Assembly: GCA_018692315.1 (NCBI GenBank)
Contig: JABHKC010000234.1
Span: 1 to 34,587, forward strand
Reading direction: 5' to 3'
DNA length: 34,587 nucleotides
Source of the DNA: Bacteroidota bacterium
GTDB taxonomy: Bacteria > Bacteroidota > Bacteroidia > Bacteroidales > JABHKC01
Shown here: one piece after another, positions 26,268 through 34,360 of the stretch
How positions within the stretch are numbered: position 1 is the first letter of the stretch
Layout: the number at the start of each line of letters is the position of its first letter
Program-made: the position numbers and the translations under genes
The notes under the pieces: model-generated
Databases searched by the model: none
Told to the model about the DNA's origin: nothing
What the model saw: only the letters and a program-made list of their open reading frames with translations

Positions 26268-27365
26268 ATGGCATTACAATGTGGAATAATCGGATTAACA
26301 AATTCAGGAAAAACAACACTATTTAATTGTATATCTGATAATAAAGCTGAATCTACAGCTTTTGCATTCAGTACAAATAAATCAAATATTGGAACAATAA
26401 AAGTTCCGGATAATCGACTGGCAGAATTAAATTCGCATCAGGAAACTCAAAAAATAATTCCAACAACAGTGGAAATTGTCGATGTTCCAGGTTTAACAAA
26501 AGGTTCGAATAAAGGCGAAGGAGTAGGAAATAAATTTTTGTCGGATATAAAAAACACCGATGCTTTGATTCATGTATTGCGCTGTTTCGATGATGAAAAT
26601 TTGCCACATATTGATGGTTCTGTTAATCCGATTCGAGATATGGAAACTATTGATTTAGAGCTGCAAATAAAAGATCTTGAGTCAGTAGAAAAGAAGATTG
26701 TAAGATTAGAAAAAATAGTAAAGTCAGGCGATAAAGATGCAAAAAAAGGAATTGAAGTTTTAAAAATTTACAAAGACCATCTTGAAAACTTTCAGCCTGC
26801 AAGGACTGCTCCCGTAGAAAAGTTGGATGCAAAACATATAGACGATTTGTTTCTTTTTTCTGCAAAACCAGTTTTTTATGTATGTAATGTTGACGAAGGT
26901 TCAGCAGTTTCGGGCAATAATTATGTTGAAGAAGTTAAGGAAGCTTTGAAGGAACATAATGCAGAAATTTTGACAATAGCCGCTGGTTTAGAGTCAGAAA
27001 TTGCTGAATTGGAAAGCCTTGAAGACAGACAAGAATTTCTTGAAGATGTTGGACTTAGCGAGCCTAGTGTAAATTCGCTAATTCGCTCTGCTTATAAAAT
27101 CTTAAATCTCGAAACATTTTTTACAGTTGGACCTAAAGAAATTAGAGCCTGGACTTTGAAAAAAGGGATGACTGCTCCACAAGCCGCCGGAGTAATTCAC
27201 AGCGATCTCGAACGAGGTTTTATTCGTGCAGAAGTTATGAAATACAATGATTTTGTAACTCTTGGTTCAGAAAATGCTTGCAAAGAAAAAGGAAAACTTT
27301 CTATTGAAGGGAAAAATTACATTGTCGAAGATGGTGATATTTTACATATTAGATTCAATGTATAA
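26268..27365 (+). CDS. ychF: YchF/Ola1-family ATPase
   Basis: A 365-residue P-loop protein of the Obg-related YchF family, which unusually prefers ATP and associates with ribosomes and the oxidative-stress response. Visible are the P-loop GLTNSGKTT (9-17), DVPGL as the G3 motif, and NVDE (207-210) replacing the GTP-specific NKxD, which explains ATP preference. A helical insertion is at about 130-190. The C-terminal TGS domain (about 280-365) has FFTVGPKEIRAWTLKKGMTA and DLERGFIRAEVM. In most homologues the P-loop reads NVGKST; here NSGKTT is a mild variant that keeps the Lys. The full family length is present. It ends at an AT-rich bidirectional terminator. Confidence 0.93.
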   Translation: MALQCGIIGLTNSGKTTLFNCISDNKAESTAFAFSTNKSNIGTIKVPDNRLAELNSHQETQKIIPTTVEIVDVPGLTKGSNKGEGVGNKFLSDIKNTDALIHVLRCFDDENLPHIDGSVNPIRDMETIDLELQIKDLESVEKKIVRLEKIVKSGDKDAKKGIEVLKIYKDHLENFQPARTAPVEKLDAKHIDDLFLFSAKPVFYVCNVDEGSAVSGNNYVEEVKEALKEHNAEILTIAAGLESEIAELESLEDRQEFLEDVGLSEPSVNSLIRSAYKILNLETFFTVGPKEIRAWTLKKGMTAPQAAGVIHSDLERGFIRAEVMKYNDFVTLGSENACKEKGKLSIEGKNYIVEDGDILHIRFNV

Positions 27366-27368
27366 GCT

Positions 27369-27413
27369 TTTTGATTGATTATTAAAACCTCAATATAAAA
27401 TAATCAATCAAAA
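27369..27413. terminator. AT-rich bidirectional hairpin between ychF and the symporter gene
   Basis: A perfect 15-bp stem, TTTTGATTGATTATT (27369-27383) with its reverse complement (27399-27413), encloses a 15-nt loop. It begins 4 nt after the ychF stop and ends 3 nt from the symporter stop codon, so it serves both convergent genes. The stem is A/T-rich, so it may work with another factor. Confidence 0.65.
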
Positions 27414-27415
27414 CA

Positions 27416-29320
27416 TCATTTGTATTTTTTTATCTCACCATTTTTTATTCTTCTAAAATAAGAATCAAGATCGCGTTTCACCTCAGGAGCAAGAATTATT
27501 AATCCTAAAATATTTGGGAAAGCCATACTTAGAATCATCATGTCTGAGAAATCAATTACAGCCCCTAAACTTGATGAAGCTCCTACAACTACAAAGCAAA
27601 GAAAGATTAATTGATATGTTGTTCTCATATATTTCCTGTCGCCGAAAGTTTTTTCGAAGAAACCACCAAACAGATAATTAAATCCTTTTTGTCCGTAATA
27701 GGACCAAGAAATCATTGTTGAAAAAGCAAAAAGGAAAATTGCCACCATCAAAACGTATGGAAACCATGAAAATACACTCCCAAAAGCCGCAGAAGTAAGT
27801 TGTGCTCCTTCAAGATTTTCCGGATTACTCAGAACAGGATTTTCAGGAGAATCGGTAAAAATTATGACAAGTGCTGTCATTGTACAAATCACAACAGTAT
27901 CGATAAATGGCTCTAAAAGTGCCACAATTCCTTCGCTTACTGGTTCTTCAGTTTTCACAGCCGAGTGGGCAATTGATGCAGAACCTACGCCAGCTTCATT
28001 AGAAAAAGCAGCTCGTTGAAATCCAACTATTAATACTCCAACTATTCCTCCTTTTAACGCATTAGGTGCAAACGCTCCATGAAAAATCATACTGAAAGCA
28101 TTTCCTGTTTCACTTATATTTAATACTATGATAATAAGCGATGTAGCAACATAAAGAATTGCCATTATAGGAACAATTTTTTCTGTAACTTTTGCAATAC
28201 TTTTTATACCTCCAATTATTACTATTCCAACCAAAATAGCCACGATAATTCCAAAATATGTTCCATATTCAGAAATCTCTGGAATCATGTTTGCAAATTG
28301 CGAAAATGCTTGATTGGCTTGAAACATATTGCCACCGCCAAATGAGCCGCCAATAACTAAAACTGCAAAAATTGCTGCTAAAACTTTCCCTAATCCACCC
28401 AGATTTTTTTTTGCTAAAGCTTTATTTAAATAATACATAGGACCACCTGAAACGCGTCCATCCTCGTCTATTGTGCGATATTTTACGCCGAGCGTAACTT
28501 CTACAAATTTTGAAGACATTCCGAGCAAGCCAGCAATTATCATCCACAATGTTGCACCTGGACCTCCAATGGAAATTGCAATGGCAACCCCAGCAATATT
28601 TCCAAGACCGACTGTTGCTGAAAGGGCAGTTGCAAGTGCCTGAAAATGAGAAACCTCGCCTTGGTCTTTTGGGTTGTCAAATTTTCCTTTTATTAAATCG
28701 ATTGCGTGACGGAATCCTCTGAAATTCACAAATTTCATTCTTATAGTGAAAAATATTGCACCAAGAACCAGCCAAATAACAATTATTGGAACTTTCATTT
28801 TTCTTGTATCGCCATTCGGATAAATAGCAATTTCTCCATTATCTTTATAAATTGTTGGATCATATAGATTTAACATTGCAAAAATGTCTGCCATTAACAC
28901 CTTATCTATATAAAAAACTATTGGTACGAACACCGAATTAATTATTTCGCCTGGAGATTCTGCATGAATTTCAAATTCTCCAATAATAGTGTCATTATTC
29001 GAGTCTGTAATTGTAAGAAAATATTCTTTTGACTCGGTCAATTCTTTTGAAATGTCAGAAAGAGTATCAGTTTCAGTATCCGACCATTTGTAATTATAGG
29101 GCGGAACACCTCCAGATACAAATGCTTGAGCTGCAGCATCGTTAATATCTTTTGATTCGTTTTTGAATTGAAATTCTAATTCAAGTGATTTGCTTGTTTT
29201 TTTTGAAATGGACGATGAGTGGTTGAGTTTATCATTTTCGAAAACAATATTCTCATTTTCTTGACAAAAAGCTTGTATCGAAAAAATAAAAATAAAAAAT
29301 CCGGTAATACAATATTTCAT
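27416..29320 (-). CDS. Sodium:alanine/glycine symporter (AGCS) with N-terminal SprB/PKD-like extension
   Basis: The C-terminal 450 residues are a typical alanine or glycine:cation symporter. Hallmarks are [46 protein letters not shown] and [10 protein letters not shown], plus about eleven membrane helices. It takes up small neutral amino acids with Na+. Ahead of this lie about 175 extra residues: a signal peptide (1-19) and an extracytoplasmic beta-sandwich-like stretch (about 45-120). That stretch contains [33 protein letters not shown] and TIIGEF, the pattern of SprB/PKD-type repeats. The length of 634 exceeds the usual 450-550 of the family because of this extension. The ATG at 29320 has a good promoter upstream. 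Confidence 0.88.
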   Translation of the reverse strand: MKYCITGFFIFIFSIQAFCQENENIVFENDKLNHSSSISKKTSKSLELEFQFKNESKDINDAAAQAFVSGGVPPYNYKWSDTETDTLSDISKELTESKEYFLTITDSNNDTIIGEFEIHAESPGEIINSVFVPIVFYIDKVLMADIFAMLNLYDPTIYKDNGEIAIYPNGDTRKMKVPIIVIWLVLGAIFFTIRMKFVNFRGFRHAIDLIKGKFDNPKDQGEVSHFQALATALSATVGLGNIAGVAIAISIGGPGATLWMIIAGLLGMSSKFVEVTLGVKYRTIDEDGRVSGGPMYYLNKALAKKNLGGLGKVLAAIFAVLVIGGSFGGGNMFQANQAFSQFANMIPEISEYGTYFGIIVAILVGIVIIGGIKSIAKVTEKIVPIMAILYVATSLIIIVLNISETGNAFSMIFHGAFAPNALKGGIVGVLIVGFQRAAFSNEAGVGSASIAHSAVKTEEPVSEGIVALLEPFIDTVVICTMTALVIIFTDSPENPVLSNPENLEGAQLTSAAFGSVFSWFPYVLMVAIFLFAFSTMISWSYYGQKGFNYLFGGFFEKTFGDRKYMRTTYQLIFLCFVVVGASSSLGAVIDFSDMMILSMAFPNILGLIILAPEVKRDLDSYFRRIKNGEIKKYK

Positions 29321-29351
29321 ACTATTAAAGAATTAATTCTAATCAAGGAAA

Positions 29352-29380
29352 CAAAAATAGAAAATTGTTTTGTTTATCAA
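29352..29380 (-). promoter_or_regulatory. Promoter of the symporter gene
   Basis: On the minus strand TTG (29378-29380) is followed after 18 nt by TATTTTTG (29352-29359), a full TAnnTTTG. The start codon at 29320 lies 31 nt downstream. Confidence 0.45.
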
Positions 29381-29419
29381 TTCAATATTTTAAAATATAT
29401 ATTTACAGTTTGAATTTTA

Positions 29420-30412
29420 ATGAGATTGAGAATGATAAATAAGGAATATTTAATAGAGGCAATTAACAAATTCAGAGCTTGTAATATTGCAATAATTGGC
29501 GATTTGATGCTCGATAAGTATATTTTTGGTAAAGTTGATAGAATTTCACCAGAAGCGCCAATTCCAATCATTAAAGTTGAAGAAGAAAAATATGTTCCGG
29601 GTGGTGCTGCAAATGTAGCTGCAAATATTTCTACTTTAGGTGGTAATCCATTTCTTCATGGTATTTTGGGAAATGATACTGCTAAAAAGATTTTGTTGGA
29701 AAAAACAGAGAATCTTAATATCAATAATCATGGAATTATTGTGCAGGATTCTAAAACTACTATTCAAAAAATTCGGATTATTGCTCAAAACCAACAATTG
29801 CTAAGAATTGATTATGAAGATACAAACTACATTGATAGTTATACAAAAGGCCAATTTGTAAATAAGTTGAAGATGCATAAAAATATTTCTGTAATTTTGA
29901 TTTCTGATTATGCAAAAGGAACAATAACAAACGATTTAATGGAAAATATTAAAACTTTTGCTAAAGAAAACAATATTTTAATAATTGCCGATCCCAAACC
30001 ATTGCATAAAGCTTTTTACAAAGATGTATTTTTAATAACACCTAATAAGAAAGAGGCTGAAGAAATGTGTAATATGAAAATCCGGGACACAGGGGATGTT
30101 GAAAAATGCGGAAAACAATTGATGAATGAGTTAAAATGTAATGTAGTAATTACAAATGGCGAAAAAGGAATGTCAGTTTTTGAAAATGGGCAAGCTGTAG
30201 AACATATACCTACAAAAGCAAAAGAAGTTTTTGATGTATCGGGTGCCGGCGATACTGTGGTTTCTGCAATAGCCTTGGCTTTGTCTTCTGGAATATCGTT
30301 GAAAGAATCTGCATATCTGGCAAATTTAGCAGCCGGAATTAAAGTTGCCAAAGTAGGAACTGCTCCGGTTTGTAAAGAAGAGTTGATTAATTTAATTGAA
30401 ACTGGTTTATAA
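29420..30412 (+). CDS. rfaE1: D-glycero-beta-D-manno-heptose-7-phosphate kinase (RfaE domain I)
   Basis: This PfkB-family kinase phosphorylates D-glycero-D-manno-heptose 7-phosphate at position 1, on the way to ADP-heptose for lipopolysaccharide core. Diagnostic segments are GDLMLDKYIFGKVDRISPEA (27-46), VPGGAANVAANISTLGG, and the catalytic DVSGAGDTVVSA near residue 273. The 330 residues hold only the kinase; the adenylyltransferase half of HldE is absent and must be encoded elsewhere, as is usual in many non-enteric Gram-negatives. A second in-frame ATG at 29432 is an equally good start. It is divergent from the symporter and followed by a 435-bp gap. Confidence 0.9.
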   Translation: MRLRMINKEYLIEAINKFRACNIAIIGDLMLDKYIFGKVDRISPEAPIPIIKVEEEKYVPGGAANVAANISTLGGNPFLHGILGNDTAKKILLEKTENLNINNHGIIVQDSKTTIQKIRIIAQNQQLLRIDYEDTNYIDSYTKGQFVNKLKMHKNISVILISDYAKGTITNDLMENIKTFAKENNILIIADPKPLHKAFYKDVFLITPNKKEAEEMCNMKIRDTGDVEKCGKQLMNELKCNVVITNGEKGMSVFENGQAVEHIPTKAKEVFDVSGAGDTVVSAIALALSSGISLKESAYLANLAAGIKVAKVGTAPVCKEELINLIETGL

Positions 30413-30453
30413 AAATTGTTGAGTAGAATCTCATTTGTTGCTATTTATCATTA

Positions 30454-30574
30454 GGAAACCTCTAAAAATGCAAATTTCTTCGTTGTTTCGCAATTTTAAA
30501 ATCCTCATTTACAATAGTAAACTCCGGTTTTCAAATTTCTTACGCCTTGAAATTTACTATTTTTATAAGTCCCC
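30454..30574. repeat. 121-bp imperfect palindromic intergenic element
   Basis: The left end (30454-30478, from GGAAACCTC to AAATTTC) is the imperfect inverse of the right end (30549-30574, GAAATTT to CCCC). Both share TAAAAAT and AAATTTC at matching offsets. A second inner pair follows (AATTTTAAAATCC against the inverse of CCGGTTTTCAAATT), so the whole stretch could fold into one long imperfect hairpin. No real gene is seen: a 60-codon frame over it has no conserved features. The remaining 30575-30680 is AT-rich with nothing I can support. Confidence 0.5.
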
Positions 30575-30686
30575 ATTAATAGTAATCTTTTTTTGCCTAA
30601 TAGATTTCTTATTATGATTTAAATCAGTTTGTTACTATTCGATAGAGACTCATGTAAAATTACTTAACAAAAAAAAGTCAACAAAC

Positions 30687-30717
30687 TTGCTAACATTAAG
30701 AAAATTTGATTTCTTTG
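30687..30717 (+). promoter_or_regulatory. Promoter of the NusG/UpxY-like gene
   Basis: TTG at 30687-30689, 20 nt, then TTTCTTTG at 30710-30717, one mismatch from TAnnTTTG. It implies a long untranslated leader of about 120 nt before the ATG at 30848, which fits an antiterminator that may act on its own leader. Confidence 0.4.
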
Positions 30718-30847
30718 CAGGCTTGTTTTTTGGTGAATGAATTGAGGAAAATTTTATTGAGATTATAAGGAATACTTTTAAGCAGAACGAGAAAAATATG
30801 GTATTATTTGTTCTATTAAAAGTATTTTTTGAATATTGGAATTTTAT

Positions 30848-31360
30848 ATGACCACTATTTTAAATAGAGAATATAATTGGCATGCTATATATACGAAAGC
30901 CAGATCTGAAAAGAAGGCATTCGAAGCTTTGACTGAAGATGGTATAGATACATTTTTACCACTATCAAAAACGCTCCAACAATGGAAAGATAGAAAAAAA
31001 TGGGTCGAATTGCCACTATTTTCATCTTATATTTTTGTTAAAGTTTCAAATAAAGAGTATTATGAAGCTTTACAAAATCCATACTCGGTTTGTTATGTAA
31101 CCCTTGAAGGAAAAGCGGTTAATGTACCAGATTCAGATATTGAATCAATTAAATTTCTGATTGAAAAGAATTACAAGATTGATGTTACGAGCGAGAACTT
31201 TGGTATTGGTGAAAAAGTGATGGTGAAACAGGGGCAACTTGCAGGCATGCATGGCGAATTGCTTGAATTGAGAGGGAAACATAAGGTTTTACTGAGAATA
31301 GATGCAATTGGTCAATCTTTAGTTTTTGATGTTCCTATTGCACATTTGGTAAAAGAATAA
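30848..31360 (+). CDS. NusG-family transcription antiterminator (UpxY/RfaH-like)
   Basis: A 170-residue NusG paralogue. The NGN domain (about 8-93) has WHAIYTKARSEKKAFEALTE, FLPLSKTLQQWKDRKKW and LFSSYIFVKV. The KOW domain (about 118-168) has GEKVMVKQGQLAGMHGELLE and then LRIDAIGQSLVFDVP. Specialised NusG proteins of this type load onto RNA polymerase in the leader of a long operon, usually capsule or exopolysaccharide genes, and prevent early termination. Here no polysaccharide genes follow within the window. The ATG at 30848 is preferred over an in-frame TTG at 30836, since the NGN domain only starts after it. A long leader precedes the gene. Confidence 0.85.
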   Translation: MTTILNREYNWHAIYTKARSEKKAFEALTEDGIDTFLPLSKTLQQWKDRKKWVELPLFSSYIFVKVSNKEYYEALQNPYSVCYVTLEGKAVNVPDSDIESIKFLIEKNYKIDVTSENFGIGEKVMVKQGQLAGMHGELLELRGKHKVLLRIDAIGQSLVFDVPIAHLVKE

Positions 31361-31524
31361 GGAAACTGAATTTTTCATTTTTCTTATTTATTTAAAATAT
31401 AGATAGTTGCTAATTTAATATGTAACTGACGGGGCGAAGCTGTGTAAAAACACGAACAAAATTGATAGTTTCATCTTGCAAAATATTTTCCTAATTAATT
31501 GTTGATATACATTTTATATTCTAA

Positions 31525-31794
31525 ATGAATTCTCCAGAAATAAAAGCTTTTATACGCGAACACAGTTCACTTTTTTGGTATATTCCGGAGGATAAAAAGG
31601 AAGAAATAAGTAATGAGTTGCTTTTGGAGACAATATTAAATTATGGAACATTAGCTAACTGTTTACATTTAATCGAAATGTTTGGGAGAAATAATGCTTT
31701 AAGAGTGTTGCAAAACGCCAAAGGGAGAAAAAAAATGAACTATTATCCTGAAGTTTATAATTTCTTTAATATTTTTCTTTCAAAAAATGCATAA
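31525..31794 (+). CDS. DUF6922-like protein (putative antitoxin of AbiEii-type module)
   Basis: An 89-residue protein resembling the DUF6922 family in length and pattern: an N-terminal SSLFWYIPEDKKEEIS segment, then LLLETILNYGTLANCLHLIEMFG (about 33-55), and a C-terminal region ending in an aromatic-rich helix. Members are encoded immediately before AbiEii/AbiGii-type nucleotidyltransferases, and this gene overlaps such a gene by 8 nt, a sign of translational coupling. The role as antitoxin is inferred from this order. The 164-bp gap upstream (31361-31524) contains no clear promoter. Confidence 0.65.
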   Translation: MNSPEIKAFIREHSSLFWYIPEDKKEEISNELLLETILNYGTLANCLHLIEMFGRNNALRVLQNAKGRKKMNYYPEVYNFFNIFLSKNA

Positions 31795-32398
31795 AGAGAT
31801 TCTAAATAAAAATCAGATTGAATTGTTACCTTTAGTGAAGCAGTTTAAAAGAGAGTTTTATTTAGTTGGAGGAACTGCAATAGCTCTTCATTTGGGGCAT
31901 CGAAGATCAATTGATTATGATTTATTCAAATTAAAAAGACTTGTTTTAAATCGAATATTAAACAAAATTTCAGCAACTGAACATGTTTACACTGTTACAA
32001 GACGAGCAGAAGAACAACTAAATCTTATTATTAATAATGTAAAGTTTACTTTTTATAATTATCCTTATTCGGTAGAAGCAAATTGCCTATTTGAAGATGT
32101 AATTAAGATTCCAAATTTATTGAATTTGGCCGCTATGAAGGCATTTGCTTTAGGACGTCGTTCTAAATGGAAAGATTATATTGACCTTTACTATATCCTT
32201 AAAAACCATTATTCCATAAATCAAATTGTAGAAGTATCTAACAATATTTATGGACAACTGTTTTCCGAAAAACTTTTCAGAGCACAACTAAGTTATTTTG
32301 AAGATATTGACTATTCCGAACCAGTTGAATTTCTAATAAAAGAACCCTCAGGAAAAGAAATACAGGAATTTTTAATAGAAAAAGCAATAGAACTTTAA
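31787..32398 (+). CDS. AbiEii/AbiGii-type nucleotidyltransferase (putative toxin)
   Basis: A 203-residue cytoplasmic nucleotidyltransferase-fold protein. The key motif is YLVGGTAIALHLGHRRSIDY (25-44), giving the GG/T signature (28-30) and the D43-x-D45 metal pair. AAMKAFALGRRSKWKDYIDLY follows in the C-terminal helical half (about 124-144), the usual K..R..KD.DL second motif. Related AbiEii and MenT toxins add nucleotides to tRNA or other targets and stop growth, often in phage-infected cells. It overlaps the putative antitoxin gene by 8 nt, and 10 nt separate it from the coiled-coil gene downstream. Confidence 0.85.
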   Translation: MHKEILNKNQIELLPLVKQFKREFYLVGGTAIALHLGHRRSIDYDLFKLKRLVLNRILNKISATEHVYTVTRRAEEQLNLIINNVKFTFYNYPYSVEANCLFEDVIKIPNLLNLAAMKAFALGRRSKWKDYIDLYYILKNHYSINQIVEVSNNIYGQLFSEKLFRAQLSYFEDIDYSEPVEFLIKEPSGKEIQEFLIEKAIEL

Positions 32399-32408
32399 AA
32401 AAAAACTA

Positions 32409-33428
32409 ATGAGCGAAAAAAAGAAATTAAGTACAACAAATACCAAAGCTCAGATACTTAATGCTTACGATGAATTACTTTTGAAACTTGAGGAGAAATC
32501 GCAGGACAATCCAAAAGAAGTTCAGAAAAGAAAAGAGTCTGTGAAGATTGTTTCATCGGCTCAAAAAAATACTGAAGAAGGAATTGTAGATAATATTACA
32601 AAGATTAAAACGAGTTTTCTTGAATCTTTAGAGATAATTCAAGATAGCCTTTCATTAGAATATAAAAAGTTGGCAGAAATACAATCTGCAATTAAAATTG
32701 AGTCGCAAAAACTCGAAGATCTTTACGGATTAAGCACAAATGCAGACTCATTAGCTGCCATATTATTAGCACAAAAAGAAAGCCGTGAAAAGTTTGATAC
32801 AGAAATGAAAACTGCAAAAGAAACTTTTGAAAACGGAATGGCAGAAAATAAAGCTAAATGGACTAAAGAAAAAGCAGAGCAAGAAGCCCAGATTAAAGAA
32901 GAAAAAGAACAAATTCAGAAAACAAGGAAACGAGAGGAGGAAGAGTATAATTATAGTCTGCTGCAAGCACGAAAGAAAGAGACCGATGCTTACGAACTGA
33001 AAAAAAACAAACAAGAAGCTGATTTAAAAGAAAAGAAACTGGTTTTCGAGAAAGAATTTGTGGAAAGAGAAAAATCTATCATCGAAAATGAGAAGGAATT
33101 TAATGAACTGAAGAAAATCTCAGATAAATTCCCAAAAGAACTCGAAAAGTCTGTAAGTGAAGCAAAAGCAGAACTTGAGGCAAAATTAACTTCAGAATTT
33201 AATCATGCAAAAAATCTTCAGGCTAAAGAAACCGAAGGATTAATTAAGCTCAAAGAATTGGAAGTTGCTACTCTTCAGAGCAAAATAAAAGAAATGGAAG
33301 TTCAGCTTAAAGCTACCAACCAGAAAGCAGATACTTCGGAAAAATCAGTTAAAGATATAGCTCTAAAAGCAATTGAAAGCTCAACTAAGGTTCAAATTGT
33401 TGAGAAAGAGAAATTTATTAAAGAATAA
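32409..33428 (+). CDS. Coiled-coil protein of unknown function in the toxin operon
   Basis: A 339-residue protein without signal peptide or membrane helix. The N-terminal 110 residues are helical with mixed sequence (KIKTSFLESLEIIQDSLSLE, QKLEDLYGLSTNADSLAAIL). Residues about 120-310 are an almost uninterrupted coiled coil rich in Glu, Lys, Gln and Ala. The end (about 310-339) is again less charged. I do not recognise a family and see no catalytic motif. Its start lies 10 nt after the nucleotidyltransferase stop, so it belongs to the same transcript. It could be a structural partner of the toxin or an unrelated passenger. Confidence 0.75.
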   Translation: MSEKKKLSTTNTKAQILNAYDELLLKLEEKSQDNPKEVQKRKESVKIVSSAQKNTEEGIVDNITKIKTSFLESLEIIQDSLSLEYKKLAEIQSAIKIESQKLEDLYGLSTNADSLAAILLAQKESREKFDTEMKTAKETFENGMAENKAKWTKEKAEQEAQIKEEKEQIQKTRKREEEEYNYSLLQARKKETDAYELKKNKQEADLKEKKLVFEKEFVEREKSIIENEKEFNELKKISDKFPKELEKSVSEAKAELEAKLTSEFNHAKNLQAKETEGLIKLKELEVATLQSKIKEMEVQLKATNQKADTSEKSVKDIALKAIESSTKVQIVEKEKFIKE

Positions 33429-33485
33429 TAGATAGTACCATAAATAAAAATCCTGTCAGGCATTTAATAATTACTCTAATTGGTG

Positions 33486-33503
33486 TTACGCCAAATGGCG
33501 TAA
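33486..33503. repeat. Perfect 8-bp hairpin
   Basis: TTACGCCA, two-base loop AA, TGGCGTAA. It lies 58 nt after the coiled-coil gene and just before the 84-bp repeat array. No T-run follows, so it is a poor intrinsic terminator. Confidence 0.5.
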
Positions 33504-33506
33504 TCA

Positions 33507-33940
33507 GTGGACAAGAAATACTATCCACAAATTTCACGGATTAACACGAAAGAAGACAGAAAACAAAAATTAGTGTAAATTAGTGCAATTCGTGGACAAG
33601 AAACATCATTCACCAATTTCACGGATTAACACGAAAGAAGACAGAAAACAAAAATTAGTGTAAATTAGTGCAATTCGTGGACAAGAAACATCATTCACCA
33701 ATTTCACGGATTAACACGAAATAAATAGCAAACAAAAATTAGTGTACATCTGTGTAATTCGTGGACAAGAAATATCATCCACCAATTTCACGAATTAGCA
33801 CGAAAGAAATAGAAAACAAAAATTAGTGTAAATTAGTGCAATTCGTGGACAAGAAATACTATCCACAAATTTCACCAATTAACACGAAAGAAATAGAAAA
33901 CAAAAATTAGTGTAAATTAGTGCAATTCGTGGACAAGAAA
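33507..33940. repeat. Tandem array of about 84-bp palindromic repeats, left part (five units)
   Basis: The phrase GTGGACAAGAAA recurs at 33507, 33592, 33677, 33761, 33845 and 33929, giving periods of 85, 85, 84, 84 and 84 bp: five full units and the first 12 nt of a sixth. Each unit holds two 26-nt arms that are imperfect reverse complements (20 of 26 pairs in the unit whose arms are 33779-33804 and 33823-33848), an A-rich 18-nt loop and a 14-nt spacer. The arms are built from CAC-N-AATT-N words. The sixth unit is interrupted after GTGGACAAGAAA by the nuclease gene. No credible ORF lies in this block. Confidence 0.9.
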
Positions 33941-33944
33941 GGAT

Positions 33945-34319
33945 GTGGAGAAATTAATTTATAAAGAAGAAGCTTACAAGATTATCGGCTGTGCAATTGA
34001 AGTACACAAAGAATTAGGTTGTGGATTTTTGGAAGCAGTATATCAAGAAGCTTTGGAAATTGAATTTTATAAAAAACAGATTCCATTTGTACGCGAAAAG
34101 CGCCTCCTAATTAATTACAAAGGGATACAGCTAAAAAAGGAATATATTGCTGATTTTATTTGCTACAATCAAATTATTGTTGAAATCAAAGCTTTAACTA
34201 CACTAAAACCAGAACATCAGTCGCAAGTCTTGAATTATCTAAAAGCAACAGGGAATAAGCTTGGTCTTTTAATTAATTTCGGAAGTCAAAGCTTACAATA
34301 CAAACGGATGATTTATTAG
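33945..34319 (+). CDS. GxxExxY protein (PD-(D/E)XK nuclease-like)
   Basis: A 124-residue single-domain protein of the GxxExxY family. It has AIEVHKELGCGFLEAVYQEA (17-36), containing G27-x-x-E30-x-x-Y33, then YIADF with D70 and VEIKAL with E80-x-K82. QSQVLNYLK (Q94, Y98) completes a PD-(D/E)XK-type active site. The fold and residues indicate a metal-dependent nuclease; the biological role of the family is not established to my knowledge. The start is GTG at 33945. An ATG two bases earlier (33943) is in another frame and stops after four codons, and the coding frame has a stop at 33918. The gene sits inside the 84-bp repeat array, with 4 nt between the last repeat base and the start codon. Confidence 0.85.
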   Translation: MEKLIYKEEAYKIIGCAIEVHKELGCGFLEAVYQEALEIEFYKKQIPFVREKRLLINYKGIQLKKEYIADFICYNQIIVEIKALTTLKPEHQSQVLNYLKATGNKLGLLINFGSQSLQYKRMIY

Positions 34320-34360
34320 TTAATTATTTTTCAAATTGACTGTAAGAAAATAGTAAGAAT

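Noticed and set aside
30435-30617. 60-codon frame in the gap after rfaE1
   Set aside because: It lies across an imperfect palindrome, has no recognisable domain, and its composition reflects AT-rich DNA.
30836-30847. TTG start four codons upstream of the NusG-like gene
   Set aside because: The ATG at 30848 leaves the complete NGN domain and is the stronger codon.
33486-33503. Intrinsic terminator after the coiled-coil gene
   Set aside because: The hairpin is perfect but no T-run follows on either strand.
33943-33957. ATG at 33943 as start of the GxxExxY gene
   Set aside because: That frame reaches TAA after four codons. The family N-terminus is in the frame of the GTG at 33945.
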